A stretch of DNA of 14,627 nt from UMGS1613 sp963616135 (GTDB lineage Bacteria > Bacillota_I > Bacilli_A > RF39 > UBA660), in contig CAVEJT010000025.1 of the NCBI GenBank assembly GCA_963616135.1, forward strand, positions 1-14,627. Reading direction: 5' to 3'. The first letter of the stretch is position 1; each line of letters begins with the position of its first letter. The position numbers were made by a program, and so were the translations under genes. A model generated the notes under the pieces. It was given only the letters and a program-made list of their open reading frames with translations, searched no databases and had not been told where the DNA came from. Of this stretch, positions 6,638 to 13,169 are shown piece by piece.

Positions 6638-8021
6638 TTTAAGGGTAAAAATATGGGTATGGTTATCCTTATTTACTCTTGTTATATTGTGTGGTATATG
6701 GTTTATTCAACTTTTATCACTAGGTATTTATTATGAATGGAATAAAAAAAGTGAAATTGAGGAAATTGCAGAAGAAGTAAAAGAAGCATACGGTAAAGAA
6801 AATTATGGTGATGTATTAGATAGAATATCTTTTGATAGAGATGTTTGTATAGAGCTTATTACAAATAATAATACTTTTTATTCAACTGATAGCGCATCTA
6901 GGGGTTGTTTAAATAATAATAGTAGTGAAGTTAACAATTATAAATTAGAATTTATGTTAAGTGGTAAAACGTCTACTTTATATAAAATAATTAATCCAAG
7001 ATTTGAAAATAAAACTATTGTATATGGTAATAAGATAGATGATGGAGTTTATACTTTTATAAGTGCTTCATTAGAACCTATCAGATCTACTGTAAGAGTT
7101 TTAAAAAAACAAGTTGTTGTTATTACTTTAATAGTACTTGTAGTAGCATTCCTAATAGCTTATACAATATCTAAAAAAATATCTAAACCAATAGAAAAAA
7201 TAATAGGTACTAGTAAAAAGATTTCTAAAGGTAATTATGATGTTAAGTTTAGTATAAATTCTGATATTGCGGAATTAAAAGAGTTAGAACAAACTTTAAA
7301 TAATATGACAAGTGAACTTGCTAAAACAGAAAATTTAAGAAGAGAGTTACTTGCGAATGTATCACATGACTTGAAAACACCTTTAACTCTTATAAAAGCA
7401 AATGCTGAAATGGTTAGAGATTTAACTTATAAGGATGATATTAAAAGAGAGAATAATTTAAATACTATAACAAGTGAAGTAGATAGATTAAATTTACTTG
7501 TTGAGGATGTACTTGAATTATCTAAGATGCAATCTAAAGCAATTGAATTAAAAAAAGAAGAATTTGATATAGATTATATGATTAAATCTATAATTGATAG
7601 ATTTGATGTGTTATGTCAAAGAGATGGATATGAGATAAATTATAAAGGGTTTAAATGTTTAGTAGTTGCTGATAAAAAGAAAATAGAGCAAGTTATATAT
7701 AATTTAATTAATAATGCCATAAATTATACTGGTGATAATAAAAAAATATATATTACTCTTAAAGATAGTGAAGATGGGGTAATTGTTTCTATAAAAGATA
7801 CTGGTAATGGTATAGATAAAAAAGATATAGAATATATATGGGATAAATACTATAAAGTAGATAAAAAATATAAAAGAGTTACTTATGGTACAGGTCTTGG
7901 TTTATCTATAGTAAAAAATATACTTATTCTTCACGAATTTAAGTATGGAGTAAATAGTAAAAAAGGTATTGGGACTGAATTTTATTTTGAAATAAAAAAA
8001 GAAAAAGTTAAAAAAATGTAA
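6624..8021 (+). CDS. Membrane sensor histidine kinase
   Basis: This 465-residue kinase pairs with the preceding regulator. TM1 (about 10-33) and TM2 (about 164-182) enclose an extracytoplasmic sensor of roughly 130 residues that I do not recognise. The sensor contains two cysteines (C75, C95) that could form a disulfide. A HAMP linker (about 183-236) leads to the HisKA dimerisation helix with phospho-acceptor H248 in NVSHDLKTPLT. The ATPase domain shows the N box (N360-x3-N364), DTGNGI (392-397) and GTGLGLSIV (422-430). All catalytic parts are present. ATG 6624 lies inside the regulator gene, and the nearest purine box (AGAGGA, 6605-6610) is too far away, so translation is probably coupled. 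Confidence 0.93.
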   Translation: MKKNNLRVKIWVWLSLFTLVILCGIWFIQLLSLGIYYEWNKKSEIEEIAEEVKEAYGKENYGDVLDRISFDRDVCIELITNNNTFYSTDSASRGCLNNNSSEVNNYKLEFMLSGKTSTLYKIINPRFENKTIVYGNKIDDGVYTFISASLEPIRSTVRVLKKQVVVITLIVLVVAFLIAYTISKKISKPIEKIIGTSKKISKGNYDVKFSINSDIAELKELEQTLNNMTSELAKTENLRRELLANVSHDLKTPLTLIKANAEMVRDLTYKDDIKRENNLNTITSEVDRLNLLVEDVLELSKMQSKAIELKKEEFDIDYMIKSIIDRFDVLCQRDGYEINYKGFKCLVVADKKKIEQVIYNLINNAINYTGDNKKIYITLKDSEDGVIVSIKDTGNGIDKKDIEYIWDKYYKVDKKYKRVTYGTGLGLSIVKNILILHEFKYGVNSKKGIGTEFYFEIKKEKVKKM

Positions 8022-8050
8022 AATTAAAAAATTACATTTTTTTGTTTTTT
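8011..8050 (+). terminator. Rho-independent terminator after the sensor kinase
   Basis: The sequence 8011-8021, which includes the kinase stop codon, pairs over 11 bp with 8032-8042 around an A-rich 10-base loop. It is followed by a T-rich tract to 8051. The A/T-only stem apart from one G:C pair makes it weak but well placed. Confidence 0.65.
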
Positions 8051-8167
8051 TAAAATATTGAAATATAAAAATGTTGAAAATAAAGGGGAAAGTCAAGAAA
8101 ATAAAATTCAAAAAATGTTTTTTATAAAAATGTAAAAAAATAATTTTTAAATTTTTTATAAAATCTA

Positions 8168-8196
8168 TTGACTGTAAAAATGGTAGGTGCTATACT
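8168..8196 (+). promoter_or_regulatory. Strong promoter of the anaerobic ribonucleotide reductase operon
   Basis: TTGACT (8168-8173) and TATACT (8191-8196) are 17 bases apart, and TGC precedes the -10 as an extended element. Transcription should start near 8203. AGGAGGT (8213-8219) sits five bases before ATG 8225. I looked for a palindromic NrdR box around it and did not see one. The upstream 8052-8167 is only A/T-rich sequence. Confidence 0.8.
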
Positions 8197-8224
8197 TTAA
8201 TTGTAACACAGTAGGAGGTAAGTT

Positions 8225-10531
8225 ATGACAGATGTTGAAGAAATTTTAGACTTGGTTGTAGTTAAAAGAAATGGTAAAAAAGTTGATTTTGACGGAACTA
8301 AAATTGCAATGGCTATCAAGAAAGGCTTTGATAGTGTAAATGAACAAGATGAGGAGACTGGAAAGTATAAATATGATTCAAAGGATATTACTAAAGTATA
8401 TAATGAAGTAATTAAATCTATTGAAAAAGAGTATAAGGATAAAGAGAAAATAAAAATAGAAGAAATACAAGATTTAATTGAAAAATCTTTAGAGAAAAAA
8501 GGATATACTGAGGTACATGATTCATTTTCTGAATATAGAGAAAGACGTGCTCAATCAAGAGAAATGTTTGTTGATGACAAGAGATTGCACAAATTTTTAA
8601 AAACTATTGAGGGATTAGGCCTTAAATCAGCTGATGAAGATGATACTAAAAGAGAAAATGCAAATGTAGATGGAGATACTGCTATGGGAACTATGTTACA
8701 ATATGGTTCTACTGTATCTAAAGAATTTGCTAAAGCATATTTAATGAAGAAAAAATTTGCAGATGCTCATGATGATGGAGAAATTCACATTCATGATATG
8801 GATTTCCTTCCAATGGGAACTACTACTTGTATGCAAATTGAACTTGATAGATTATTTAAAAAAGGTTTTTCTACAGGACATGGTTATTTAAGACCACCTA
8901 AGGATATAACTAGTTTTGGTGCACTTGCAGCTATCGCAATACAAGCTGATCAAAATGATCAACATGGTGGACAAAGTATTCCAGCTTTTGATTATTATAT
9001 GGCACCAGGAGTACTTTCAACATTTAAAAAACAATTTAAACAACAATTAAGTGATTTTCTTGATTTAGAAGGATTACTTAGTCATATAAGTATGGATAGA
9101 ATTGCTCGTGAGGTAGATAAACTAGAAAGTATTAAGTTTAGTATAGAAATATTTGAACCTATATATAAAGAATCAGAAGTAATTAAAAGATTATTTGAAA
9201 AAGCTTATGAAAAAGCATATGCTAAAACAGATAGAATTACTTATCAAGCAATGGAAGCATTTATTCATAACTTAAATACTATGCATTCTCGTGCTGGAGC
9301 TCAAGTACCATTTTCATCAATTAATTTTGGTACTGATATAAGTCCAGAAGGAAGAATGGTATCACTTAATTTCTTAAAAGCTACTGATGCTGGTCTTGGA
9401 AAAGGTGAAACACCAATATTTCCTGTATCAATTTTTAAAGTAAAAGAGGGTATAAACTTTAACAAAGAAGATCCAAATTATGATATATTTAGAAAATCTT
9501 GTGAAGTAAGTTCAAAAAGATTATTTCCTAACTTTTCATTTTTGGATGCTCCATTTAATCTAGAATTTTATAAACCAGGAGATTATAGAACTGAAGTTGG
9601 GTATATGGGATGTAGAACTCGTGTTATGAGTGATGTAACTGATCTTAATAATCAAACAACAGGTGGTAGAGGTAATTTATCATTTACTTCTATAAACTTA
9701 CCAAGATTAGGTATTAAACATGGTATTTGTCTTAAAGAAAGAGATAAAGCTGACATGAAAGGTTTCTATGAAGAATTAGGTAATTTAATGGAGCTTGTAC
9801 GTGATCAACTATTAGAAAGATTTGAAATTCAATGTAATAAAAGATGTTATAACTTCCCATTCTTAATTGGACAAGGTGTTTGGACAAATGGAGAAACATT
9901 AAAACCTACTGATAGAATGAGAAAAATATTAAAACATGGTAGTTTAACTTTAGGGTTTATTGGACTTGCTGAAACTCTAAAAGCTTTAATTGGTGAACAC
10001 CATGGTGAATCAGAAGAGGCACAAAAATTAGGACTTGAAATAATTGGATTTATGAGAAAGAAAGCTGATGAATTTTCTAAGGAATATAATTTAAACTTTA
10101 CAGTAATTGCAACTCCAGCAGAAGGACTTTCTGGTAGATTTGTAAATATAGATAAAGCACTTTATGGACGTATTAAAGGAGTTACAGATAGGGATTATTA
10201 TACTAATTCGTTCCATGTACCTGTATACTATAATACATCTATTAAACATAAATTAGAAGTTGAAGCTCCATATCATGCATTAACAAATGGTGGACATATT
10301 TCTTATATTGAATTTGATGGAAATACTGCTATGAATGTAGATGCTTTTGAAAGTGTTATTAGAGAAATGAAAGAATTAGGAATTGGTTATGGCGCTATTA
10401 ACCATCCTGTAGATAGAGATCCTGTTTGTGGATATGTAGGGGTAATTGGTGATGTATGTCCTGGATGCGGACGAAAAGAATTTGATGCTGTACCTCTTGA
10501 AGATGTAAAACATTTTCAATGTGGTTGTTAA
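8225..10531 (+). CDS. nrdD: Anaerobic ribonucleoside-triphosphate reductase, large subunit lacking the glycyl-radical segment
   Basis: This 768-residue class III reductase catalytic protein converts NTPs to dNTPs without oxygen. An ATP-cone allosteric domain fills about 9-110 (VVKRNGKKVDFDGTKI). The barrel follows with HIHDMDFLP (188-196), NTMHSRAGAQVPFSSIN (351-367) and the thiyl-radical Cys C463 in YMGCRTRV. The end carries C735 in PVCGYVG, C745 and C748 in CPGCG, and a terminal C766-G-C768, the zinc-ribbon region that normally comes just before the glycyl-radical loop. The protein stops there. The RxTGYL radical loop present in ordinary NrdD is absent and is encoded by the next gene. Every other part looks intact. 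Both downstream partners follow without a promoter or terminator between them. Confidence 0.93.
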   Translation: MTDVEEILDLVVVKRNGKKVDFDGTKIAMAIKKGFDSVNEQDEETGKYKYDSKDITKVYNEVIKSIEKEYKDKEKIKIEEIQDLIEKSLEKKGYTEVHDSFSEYRERRAQSREMFVDDKRLHKFLKTIEGLGLKSADEDDTKRENANVDGDTAMGTMLQYGSTVSKEFAKAYLMKKKFADAHDDGEIHIHDMDFLPMGTTTCMQIELDRLFKKGFSTGHGYLRPPKDITSFGALAAIAIQADQNDQHGGQSIPAFDYYMAPGVLSTFKKQFKQQLSDFLDLEGLLSHISMDRIAREVDKLESIKFSIEIFEPIYKESEVIKRLFEKAYEKAYAKTDRITYQAMEAFIHNLNTMHSRAGAQVPFSSINFGTDISPEGRMVSLNFLKATDAGLGKGETPIFPVSIFKVKEGINFNKEDPNYDIFRKSCEVSSKRLFPNFSFLDAPFNLEFYKPGDYRTEVGYMGCRTRVMSDVTDLNNQTTGGRGNLSFTSINLPRLGIKHGICLKERDKADMKGFYEELGNLMELVRDQLLERFEIQCNKRCYNFPFLIGQGVWTNGETLKPTDRMRKILKHGSLTLGFIGLAETLKALIGEHHGESEEAQKLGLEIIGFMRKKADEFSKEYNLNFTVIATPAEGLSGRFVNIDKALYGRIKGVTDRDYYTNSFHVPVYYNTSIKHKLEVEAPYHALTNGGHISYIEFDGNTAMNVDAFESVIREMKELGIGYGAINHPVDRDPVCGYVGVIGDVCPGCGRKEFDAVPLEDVKHFQCGC

Positions 10532-10537
10532 AGGAGG
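10530..10537 (+). promoter_or_regulatory. Strong Shine-Dalgarno of the detached glycyl-radical gene
   Basis: AAAGGAGG begins inside the TAA stop of nrdD (10529-10531) and lies six bases before ATG 10544. It is among the best ribosome sites in the window. This argues that the small downstream frame is translated as its own protein and is not the tail of a gene cut by a chance nonsense error. Confidence 0.85.
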
Positions 10538-10543
10538 AATAAT

Positions 10544-10714
10544 ATGGAAAAATTAGTTGGCGAAGGAGTAGGCTTTGAAAGAATAAGAAGAGTTACTGGA
10601 TATTTAAGTGGTGATGTAAAGCGTTTCAATAATGGAAAAAGAGCTGAGGAAAAAGACCGTGTAAAACATTCTGGTATTAAGGATATAATGTTAAAAGAAA
10701 AATGTGATAAATAA
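10544..10714 (+). CDS. Stand-alone glycyl-radical subunit of anaerobic ribonucleotide reductase
   Basis: This 56-residue protein matches the extreme C-terminus of normal one-piece NrdD. FERIRRVTGYLSG (11-23) is the radical loop with G19 as the residue expected to be converted to a glycyl radical by NrdG. KRFNNGKRAEEKDRVKH (26-42) is the conserved tail after it. The first ten residues and the last fourteen, including C54, are extra. It is in the same frame as nrdD, separated by TAA and four codons that consist of the Shine-Dalgarno and spacer, and its stop shares one base with the nrdG start. I infer that it docks into the NrdD barrel to bring G19 near C463. A spare-part role like that of GrcA for pyruvate formate-lyase is less likely, because NrdD here has no radical loop of its own. 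Confidence 0.9.
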   Translation: MEKLVGEGVGFERIRRVTGYLSGDVKRFNNGKRAEEKDRVKHSGIKDIMLKEKCDK

Positions 10715-11259
10715 TGAAAATAAGACTTGCAGCTGATCTACAAGAGGATAGTATAGTCGATGGAAATGGTATAAGGACAGTTATATGGACTCAAGGTTGT
10801 TCTCATAATTGTCCTTATTGTCATAATCCATCAACACACTCTTTTGATGGCGGAGAACTTGTAGATGTAGAAGATGTAATAGAAAGAATAGAAAATTTAT
10901 CTAATCAAGATGGAATTACATTTTCAGGTGGGGATCCTATGTTTCAAGCAAAAGCTTGCTCAATTATAGCTAAAAAAATACACGAGTTAGGTATGAATGT
11001 TTGGGCATATACAGGTTTTACATTTGAAGAATTATTAGATAAAGGAAATAAAGAAATATTAGATTTTTTAAGTAATATAGATGTCCTTATAGATGGAAAA
11101 TTTGAACTTTCTAAAAAAAGTTTGGATATTAAATTTAGGGGTTCAACTAATCAAAGAGTAATTGATGTTCCAAGCTCTTTAGAACTACATAAAGTAGTTG
11201 AAATAGATATAGATTCTAAAAATATAAAGGAACAAAAAAAAGAAGTAATATATATATAG
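10714..11259 (+). CDS. nrdG: Anaerobic ribonucleotide reductase activating protein (radical SAM)
   Basis: This 181-residue radical-SAM activase uses a [4Fe-4S] cluster and S-adenosylmethionine to generate the glycyl radical on the reductase. The cluster motif is C29-x3-C33-x2-C36 in GCSHNCPYCHN. SAM-binding TFSGGDP spans 69-75 and VWAYTGFTFEEL lies near 100. The N-terminal ADLQEDSIVDGNGIR is typical of NrdG. Its ATG overlaps the stop of the small glycyl-radical gene (TAATG) and no good Shine-Dalgarno precedes it, so translation probably depends on ribosomes finishing that gene. The direct coupling to the small subunit, and not to the large one, suits its expected substrate. The length is in the usual range with a modest C-terminal extension. 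Confidence 0.93.
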   Translation: MKIRLAADLQEDSIVDGNGIRTVIWTQGCSHNCPYCHNPSTHSFDGGELVDVEDVIERIENLSNQDGITFSGGDPMFQAKACSIIAKKIHELGMNVWAYTGFTFEELLDKGNKEILDFLSNIDVLIDGKFELSKKSLDIKFRGSTNQRVIDVPSSLELHKVVEIDIDSKNIKEQKKEVIYI

Positions 11260-11281
11260 GTAGTAGTAATACTATCTTTTT
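11258..11281 (+). terminator. Rho-independent terminator closing the nrd operon
   Basis: AGGTAGTA (11258-11265) pairs with TACTATCT (11270-11277) around GTAA, with one G:T pair, followed by T residues to 11281. It overlaps the nrdG stop codon. The hairpin is nearly identical to that at 13146-13167. Confidence 0.75.
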
Positions 11282-11282
11282 C

Positions 11283-11310
11283 TTGCATTTTTTTAGAAAT
11301 TGTGTATAAT
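11283..11310 (+). promoter_or_regulatory. Candidate promoter for the lspA operon
   Basis: TTGCAT (11283-11288) and TATAAT (11305-11310) are 16 bases apart, directly after the nrd terminator. The leader to ATG 11414 would be about 97 bases of A/T-rich sequence with no clear fold. Confidence 0.55.
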
Positions 11311-11389
11311 AAAGAACACTTGATGAAAATTTATTAAACACATATATTATTTTTGTCTGTTTTTAAATATATAAAAATATTAATAGATA

Positions 11390-11398
11390 TGATATAAT
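11390..11398 (+). promoter_or_regulatory. Alternative extended -10 element before lspA
   Basis: TGATATAAT (11390-11398) is a full extended -10 match without a good -35. Initiation from it would start near 11405, inside the AGGTGAT ribosome site (11404-11410), giving an almost leaderless message. It is therefore less attractive than the upstream promoter. Confidence 0.3.
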
Positions 11399-11413
11399 TA
11401 AATAGGTGATAGT

Positions 11414-11884
11414 ATGAAAAAGGGATTAAAAAATGTGATTTTTTTTGGAATGATATTCTTAATATTGGATCAAGCTGTAAAAATATTTATAAATAGTAGA
11501 TTTGTACTTGGTGAAGCATATATATTAATAAATAATTTATTGAGTATATTGCTTGTACATAATACAGGTGCTGCTTTTAGTATATTAAGTGGTAATCAAG
11601 TATTTTTAGTTATAATAGGAATACTTGCTTTAGTAGCACTTTTATTATTTATATATCAAGGTGATAATTATAGTGACTATGAAATATTTGCTTACTCATT
11701 ATTATTTGGTGGAATACTTGGTAATTTAATAGATAGAATATTTTATGGATATGTAATAGATTTTATAAGTTTAACATTTGTAGGTTATAATTTTCCAATA
11801 TTTAATATAGCTGATATGTGTATAGTAGTAAGTGTTATACTAATTATAATAAAAGTAATAAAGGGAGATTTATGGAGAGAATAG
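11414..11884 (+). CDS. lspA: Lipoprotein signal peptidase (signal peptidase II)
   Basis: This 156-residue membrane aspartyl protease removes the signal peptide from diacylglyceryl-modified prolipoproteins. Conserved blocks are D19-Q20-x2-K23 in the first helix, VHNTGAAFS (48-56), GNLIDRIFYGYVIDF (103-117) and FNIADMCI (130-137). The catalytic aspartates of the family correspond to D116 and D134. Four membrane helices are evident (about 7-26, 62-80, 90-106 and 134-149). Length is standard. AGGTGAT (11404-11410) is the ribosome site. It overlaps the pseudouridine synthase gene by 13 bases, and the lspA-rluD order is a widespread Bacillota arrangement. Confidence 0.95.
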   Translation: MKKGLKNVIFFGMIFLILDQAVKIFINSRFVLGEAYILINNLLSILLVHNTGAAFSILSGNQVFLVIIGILALVALLLFIYQGDNYSDYEIFAYSLLFGGILGNLIDRIFYGYVIDFISLTFVGYNFPIFNIADMCIVVSVILIIIKVIKGDLWRE

Positions 11885-12777
11885 TAATAGAAGAAGATAT
11901 AAACATTAGATTAGATGCATACTTAAGTAAAAATACTGATTATAGTAGAAGTAAAATATCAAAAATGATAACTAATGGTGATATAAAAGTAAATGATTTA
12001 AAAGTAAAGAATAGTTATTTATTAAAAAAAGATGATATAGTAGAAATTGGAGATATAGAAGTAGAAAACATGAATGTTGAAGCTGAAAATATACCACTTG
12101 ATATAGTATATGAGGATGACGATGTTTTAGTTGTTAATAAACCAAATGGAATGGTAGTGCATCCAGCTATAGGTAATAATCATGGTACTCTTGTAAATGC
12201 ACTACTTTATTATTCAAAGAATTTAAGTACAATAAACGGAGAATTTAGACCAGGAATAGTTCATAGGATAGATGCCTATACAACAGGGCTTCTTATGGTA
12301 GCCAAAAATGATAAAGCACATGAAATTTTAGCTAAAGAATTAAGTGAAAAAAAAACAACTAGAAAATATATTGCTCTTGTATGGGGAGTAATTAAAGAGG
12401 ATACTGCCACTATAGATGCTCCAATAGGAAGAGATATTAATGATAGAAAGAAAATGAGTGTTACAAGCATCAATAGTAAGGATGCTATAACTCATCTTAA
12501 AGTATTAGAACGTTTTAAAGATGCAACTTTAATAGAATTAAAGTTAGAAACAGGTAGAACTCATCAAATAAGAGTTCATATGAATTATATAGGGCATCCA
12601 GTAGTCAATGATCCTGTATATGGTAAAAGAAAAATAATAGATGAAACAGGACAATGCCTTCATGCTTATGAAATTGGATTTATACATCCAACTACAAATG
12701 AATATATGGAGTTTACTTGTAAATTACCAGAATGTTTTACAAACATATTAAATAAATTTAAAGAGGAGGTGTTATAA
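11872..12777 (+). CDS. rluD: RluA/RluD-family 23S rRNA pseudouridine synthase
   Basis: This 301-residue enzyme isomerises uridine in structured RNA, in this family usually 23S rRNA. An S4 RNA-binding domain (about 12-60, RLDAYLSKNTDYSRSKISKMI) precedes the synthase domain, with VVNKPNGMVVHP (87-98), the catalytic D134 in HRIDAYTTGLLMVAK, and LETGRTHQIRVHM (225-237). The usual motif reads HRLDKDTSG, so the two residues after the catalytic Asp are unusual (A-Y). I start it at ATG 11872 because AAGGGAGA (11861-11868) precedes it. The longer frame from 11818 would begin with 18 residues that only mirror lspA in another frame. The exact target uridines cannot be told from sequence, so the symbol follows family and position. 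Confidence 0.9.
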   Translation: MERIVIEEDINIRLDAYLSKNTDYSRSKISKMITNGDIKVNDLKVKNSYLLKKDDIVEIGDIEVENMNVEAENIPLDIVYEDDDVLVVNKPNGMVVHPAIGNNHGTLVNALLYYSKNLSTINGEFRPGIVHRIDAYTTGLLMVAKNDKAHEILAKELSEKKTTRKYIALVWGVIKEDTATIDAPIGRDINDRKKMSVTSINSKDAITHLKVLERFKDATLIELKLETGRTHQIRVHMNYIGHPVVNDPVYGKRKIIDETGQCLHAYEIGFIHPTTNEYMEFTCKLPECFTNILNKFKEEVL

Positions 12778-13145
12778 TGACTATATTAGGGATTAAAAGA
12801 AAACATGAATTAGAATTAGCACTAGAAGGTGTTAATTTACCTAAGTGTTACAAAGATGAAGTATCAGAAGATACTAGAATAAAATTGTTAAGTTATATTA
12901 TGGATACAGGCCTTCCTGTAGGAGAAGTAGATTATTTAGTTAGAGCATACTATATGCCTATTGAAGATATAACAAATGATACAGAAATTTATAATAGTTT
13001 AACACTATCACTCAAACTTGATTTTTTGGTTAAATTATGTAAAAAGTATAGTGCTAAACCAAAGAATATAATAGATAGAATAAAAGAAGTGAATGAAATT
13101 AATTTATATAGAAGAGACCAAAAACAATTATCAAAAAACAAATAA
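12777..13145 (+). CDS. Hypothetical protein coupled to the pseudouridine synthase gene
   Basis: I do not recognise this 122-residue protein. It is soluble in appearance, with no signal peptide or membrane span, is rich in Leu, Lys, Asp and Glu, and is probably mostly helical. Three helical-looking stretches (about 8-18, 29-60 and 73-110) are followed by a basic tail (YRRDQKQLSKNK) that could contact nucleic acid. It has only two cysteines (C21, C88) and no obvious catalytic motif. Its ATG shares one base with the rluD stop (TAATG), and it has one of the best ribosome sites here, AGGAGGTG (12764-12771), so it is certainly expressed with lspA-rluD. A link to ribosome or envelope biogenesis would be inference from position only. 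Confidence 0.75.
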   Translation: MTILGIKRKHELELALEGVNLPKCYKDEVSEDTRIKLLSYIMDTGLPVGEVDYLVRAYYMPIEDITNDTEIYNSLTLSLKLDFLVKLCKKYSAKPKNIIDRIKEVNEINLYRRDQKQLSKNK

Positions 13146-13169
13146 AGATAGTAGAAATACTATCTTTAT
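13142..13169. terminator. Bidirectional terminator between convergent genes
   Basis: A perfect 12-bp stem (13142-13153 with 13158-13169) is capped by a GAAA tetraloop. It contains the stop codons of both the + gene ending at 13145 and the minus gene ending at 13166. The minus-strand transcript continues into a T-rich tail (complement of the A-run near 13133-13141). The + side has only a short T-run. Confidence 0.8.

Noticed and set aside
7902..8111. Minus-strand frame at the end of the kinase gene
   Set aside because: Its Phe/Lys-rich translation comes from A/T-rich DNA and a terminator. It has no start signals.
8052..8167. Regulatory RNA or NrdR operator upstream of nrdD
   Set aside because: I see only A/T-rich sequence with loose AAAAATG repeats, no 16-base NrdR palindrome, and no folded structure that stands out from composition.
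10529..10546. NrdD split explained as a nonsense mutation or sequencing error
   Set aside because: Removing the TAA would leave a linker encoded by a near-perfect Shine-Dalgarno and its spacer, directly before an ATG. Such a site would not arise by a single error, so the split looks evolved.
12276..12473. Minus-strand frame inside rluD
   Set aside because: It is a shadow of the pseudouridine synthase catalytic region without its own ribosome site.
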